Under the pieces are notes generated by a model that searched no databases, was not told the DNA's origin, and saw only the letters and a program-made list of their open reading frames with translations. From NCBI RefSeq assembly GCF_001665535.1, contig NZ_LZSQ01000007.1, forward strand, positions 26,192 through 90,191: a DNA stretch of 64,000 bases, in the 5' to 3' direction. The translations under genes and the position numbers were made by a program. This document shows positions 63,982 to 64,000 of this stretch, piece by piece (the stretch's first letter is position 1; each line of letters begins with the position of its first letter). This DNA is from Mycobacterium sp. 852002-51961_SCH5331710 (GTDB lineage Bacteria > Actinomycetota > Actinomycetes > Mycobacteriales > Mycobacteriaceae).

Positions 63982-64000
63982 CTGTCTCTTATACACATCA
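63982..64000. other. Tn5/Nextera mosaic-end adapter sequence (assembly artefact)
   Basis: CTGTCTCTTATACACATC at 63982-63999 is identical to the first 18 of 19 bases of the synthetic Tn5 mosaic end used in tagmentation libraries; only the last base (A for T) differs. In the giant gene's frame it introduces a TAA (63989-63991) and a TGA, while the repeat pattern up to 63979 is undisturbed. Genuine genome sequence therefore stops at about 63981. Confidence 0.9.

Overview
The window is high-GC actinobacterial DNA from a Mycobacterium/Mycolicibacterium-type genome. The evidence is an antigen-85 mycolyltransferase, furA-katG, an intact two-domain isocitrate lyase 2, a RipD-like NlpC/P60 protein, an MmpS/MmpL pair, F420-type luciferase-like oxidoreductase, many TetR regulators and frequent GTG or leaderless starts. 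It looks like chromosome rather than plasmid or prophage: I see no transposase, integrase, phage, CRISPR, rRNA or tRNA gene. The last 19 bases match the Tn5/Nextera mosaic end with one mismatch, so the assembled contig very probably ends in sequencing adapter.

Layout. 1-7.1 kb: a truncated SDR-type NAD(P) oxidoreductase divergent from a TetR regulator with a nested palindromic operator between them, then an LLM-class oxidoreductase, an MBL hydrolase, a P450-TetR pair, a SAM methyltransferase and a DUF998 membrane protein. 7.1-14.3 kb: a probable co-regulated block (disulfide reductase, VOC, DUF427, tandem TetR-TetR fusion, dehalogenase-like hydrolase, and a divergent MOSC-ferredoxin reductase) whose intergenic regions carry three TGGG-N8-CCCA palindromes. 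14.3-26.3 kb: exported proteins (C39-like protease fold, FKBP, proline-rich proteins), a second MBL hydrolase, an FAD monooxygenase whose frame runs antisense into its neighbour, a ThrE exporter with a ceramidase-like protein, an HD/DJ-1 operon, a second MOSC protein and a striking 68-nt stem-loop. 26.7-37.7 kb: antigen 85, an acyl-CoA-synthetase/haloalkane dehalogenase pair, an acyl-CoA dehydrogenase-like flavoprotein, a third MOSC protein, ripD, lhgO, methyltransferase/AraC and isocitrate lyase 2. 37.8-43 kb: a minus-strand run of acyltransferase, SGNH hydrolase, PrrB-like orphan histidine kinase, SRPBCC protein and aldehyde dehydrogenase. 43.2-54.4 kb: furA-katG, amidotransferase, hydrolase, a TetR divergent from a leader ORF-mmpS-mmpL operon, DUF899 and an ArsR-AHSA1 fusion with two palindromic operators.

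54.5-64 kb: one giant minus-strand reading frame, at least 3,147 residues and truncated at its N-terminus by the contig end. It consists of eleven complete and one partial tandem units of about 265 residues. Each unit appears to be two NTF2/SnoaL-like modules, one marked by a D-D/E-R-R-R motif and the other by D-H-R-R, which gives about 23 modules in one polypeptide. Units 1-7 and 8-11 form two subfamilies, and unit 3 has lost the DHRR segment. This is the most unusual object in the window. Its function cannot be read from the sequence, and the missing N-terminal part probably holds the domain that would define it.

All starts are judged from motif position, Shine-Dalgarno sequence or a TANNNT -10 element about 7 bases upstream (leaderless). 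No database search was possible.
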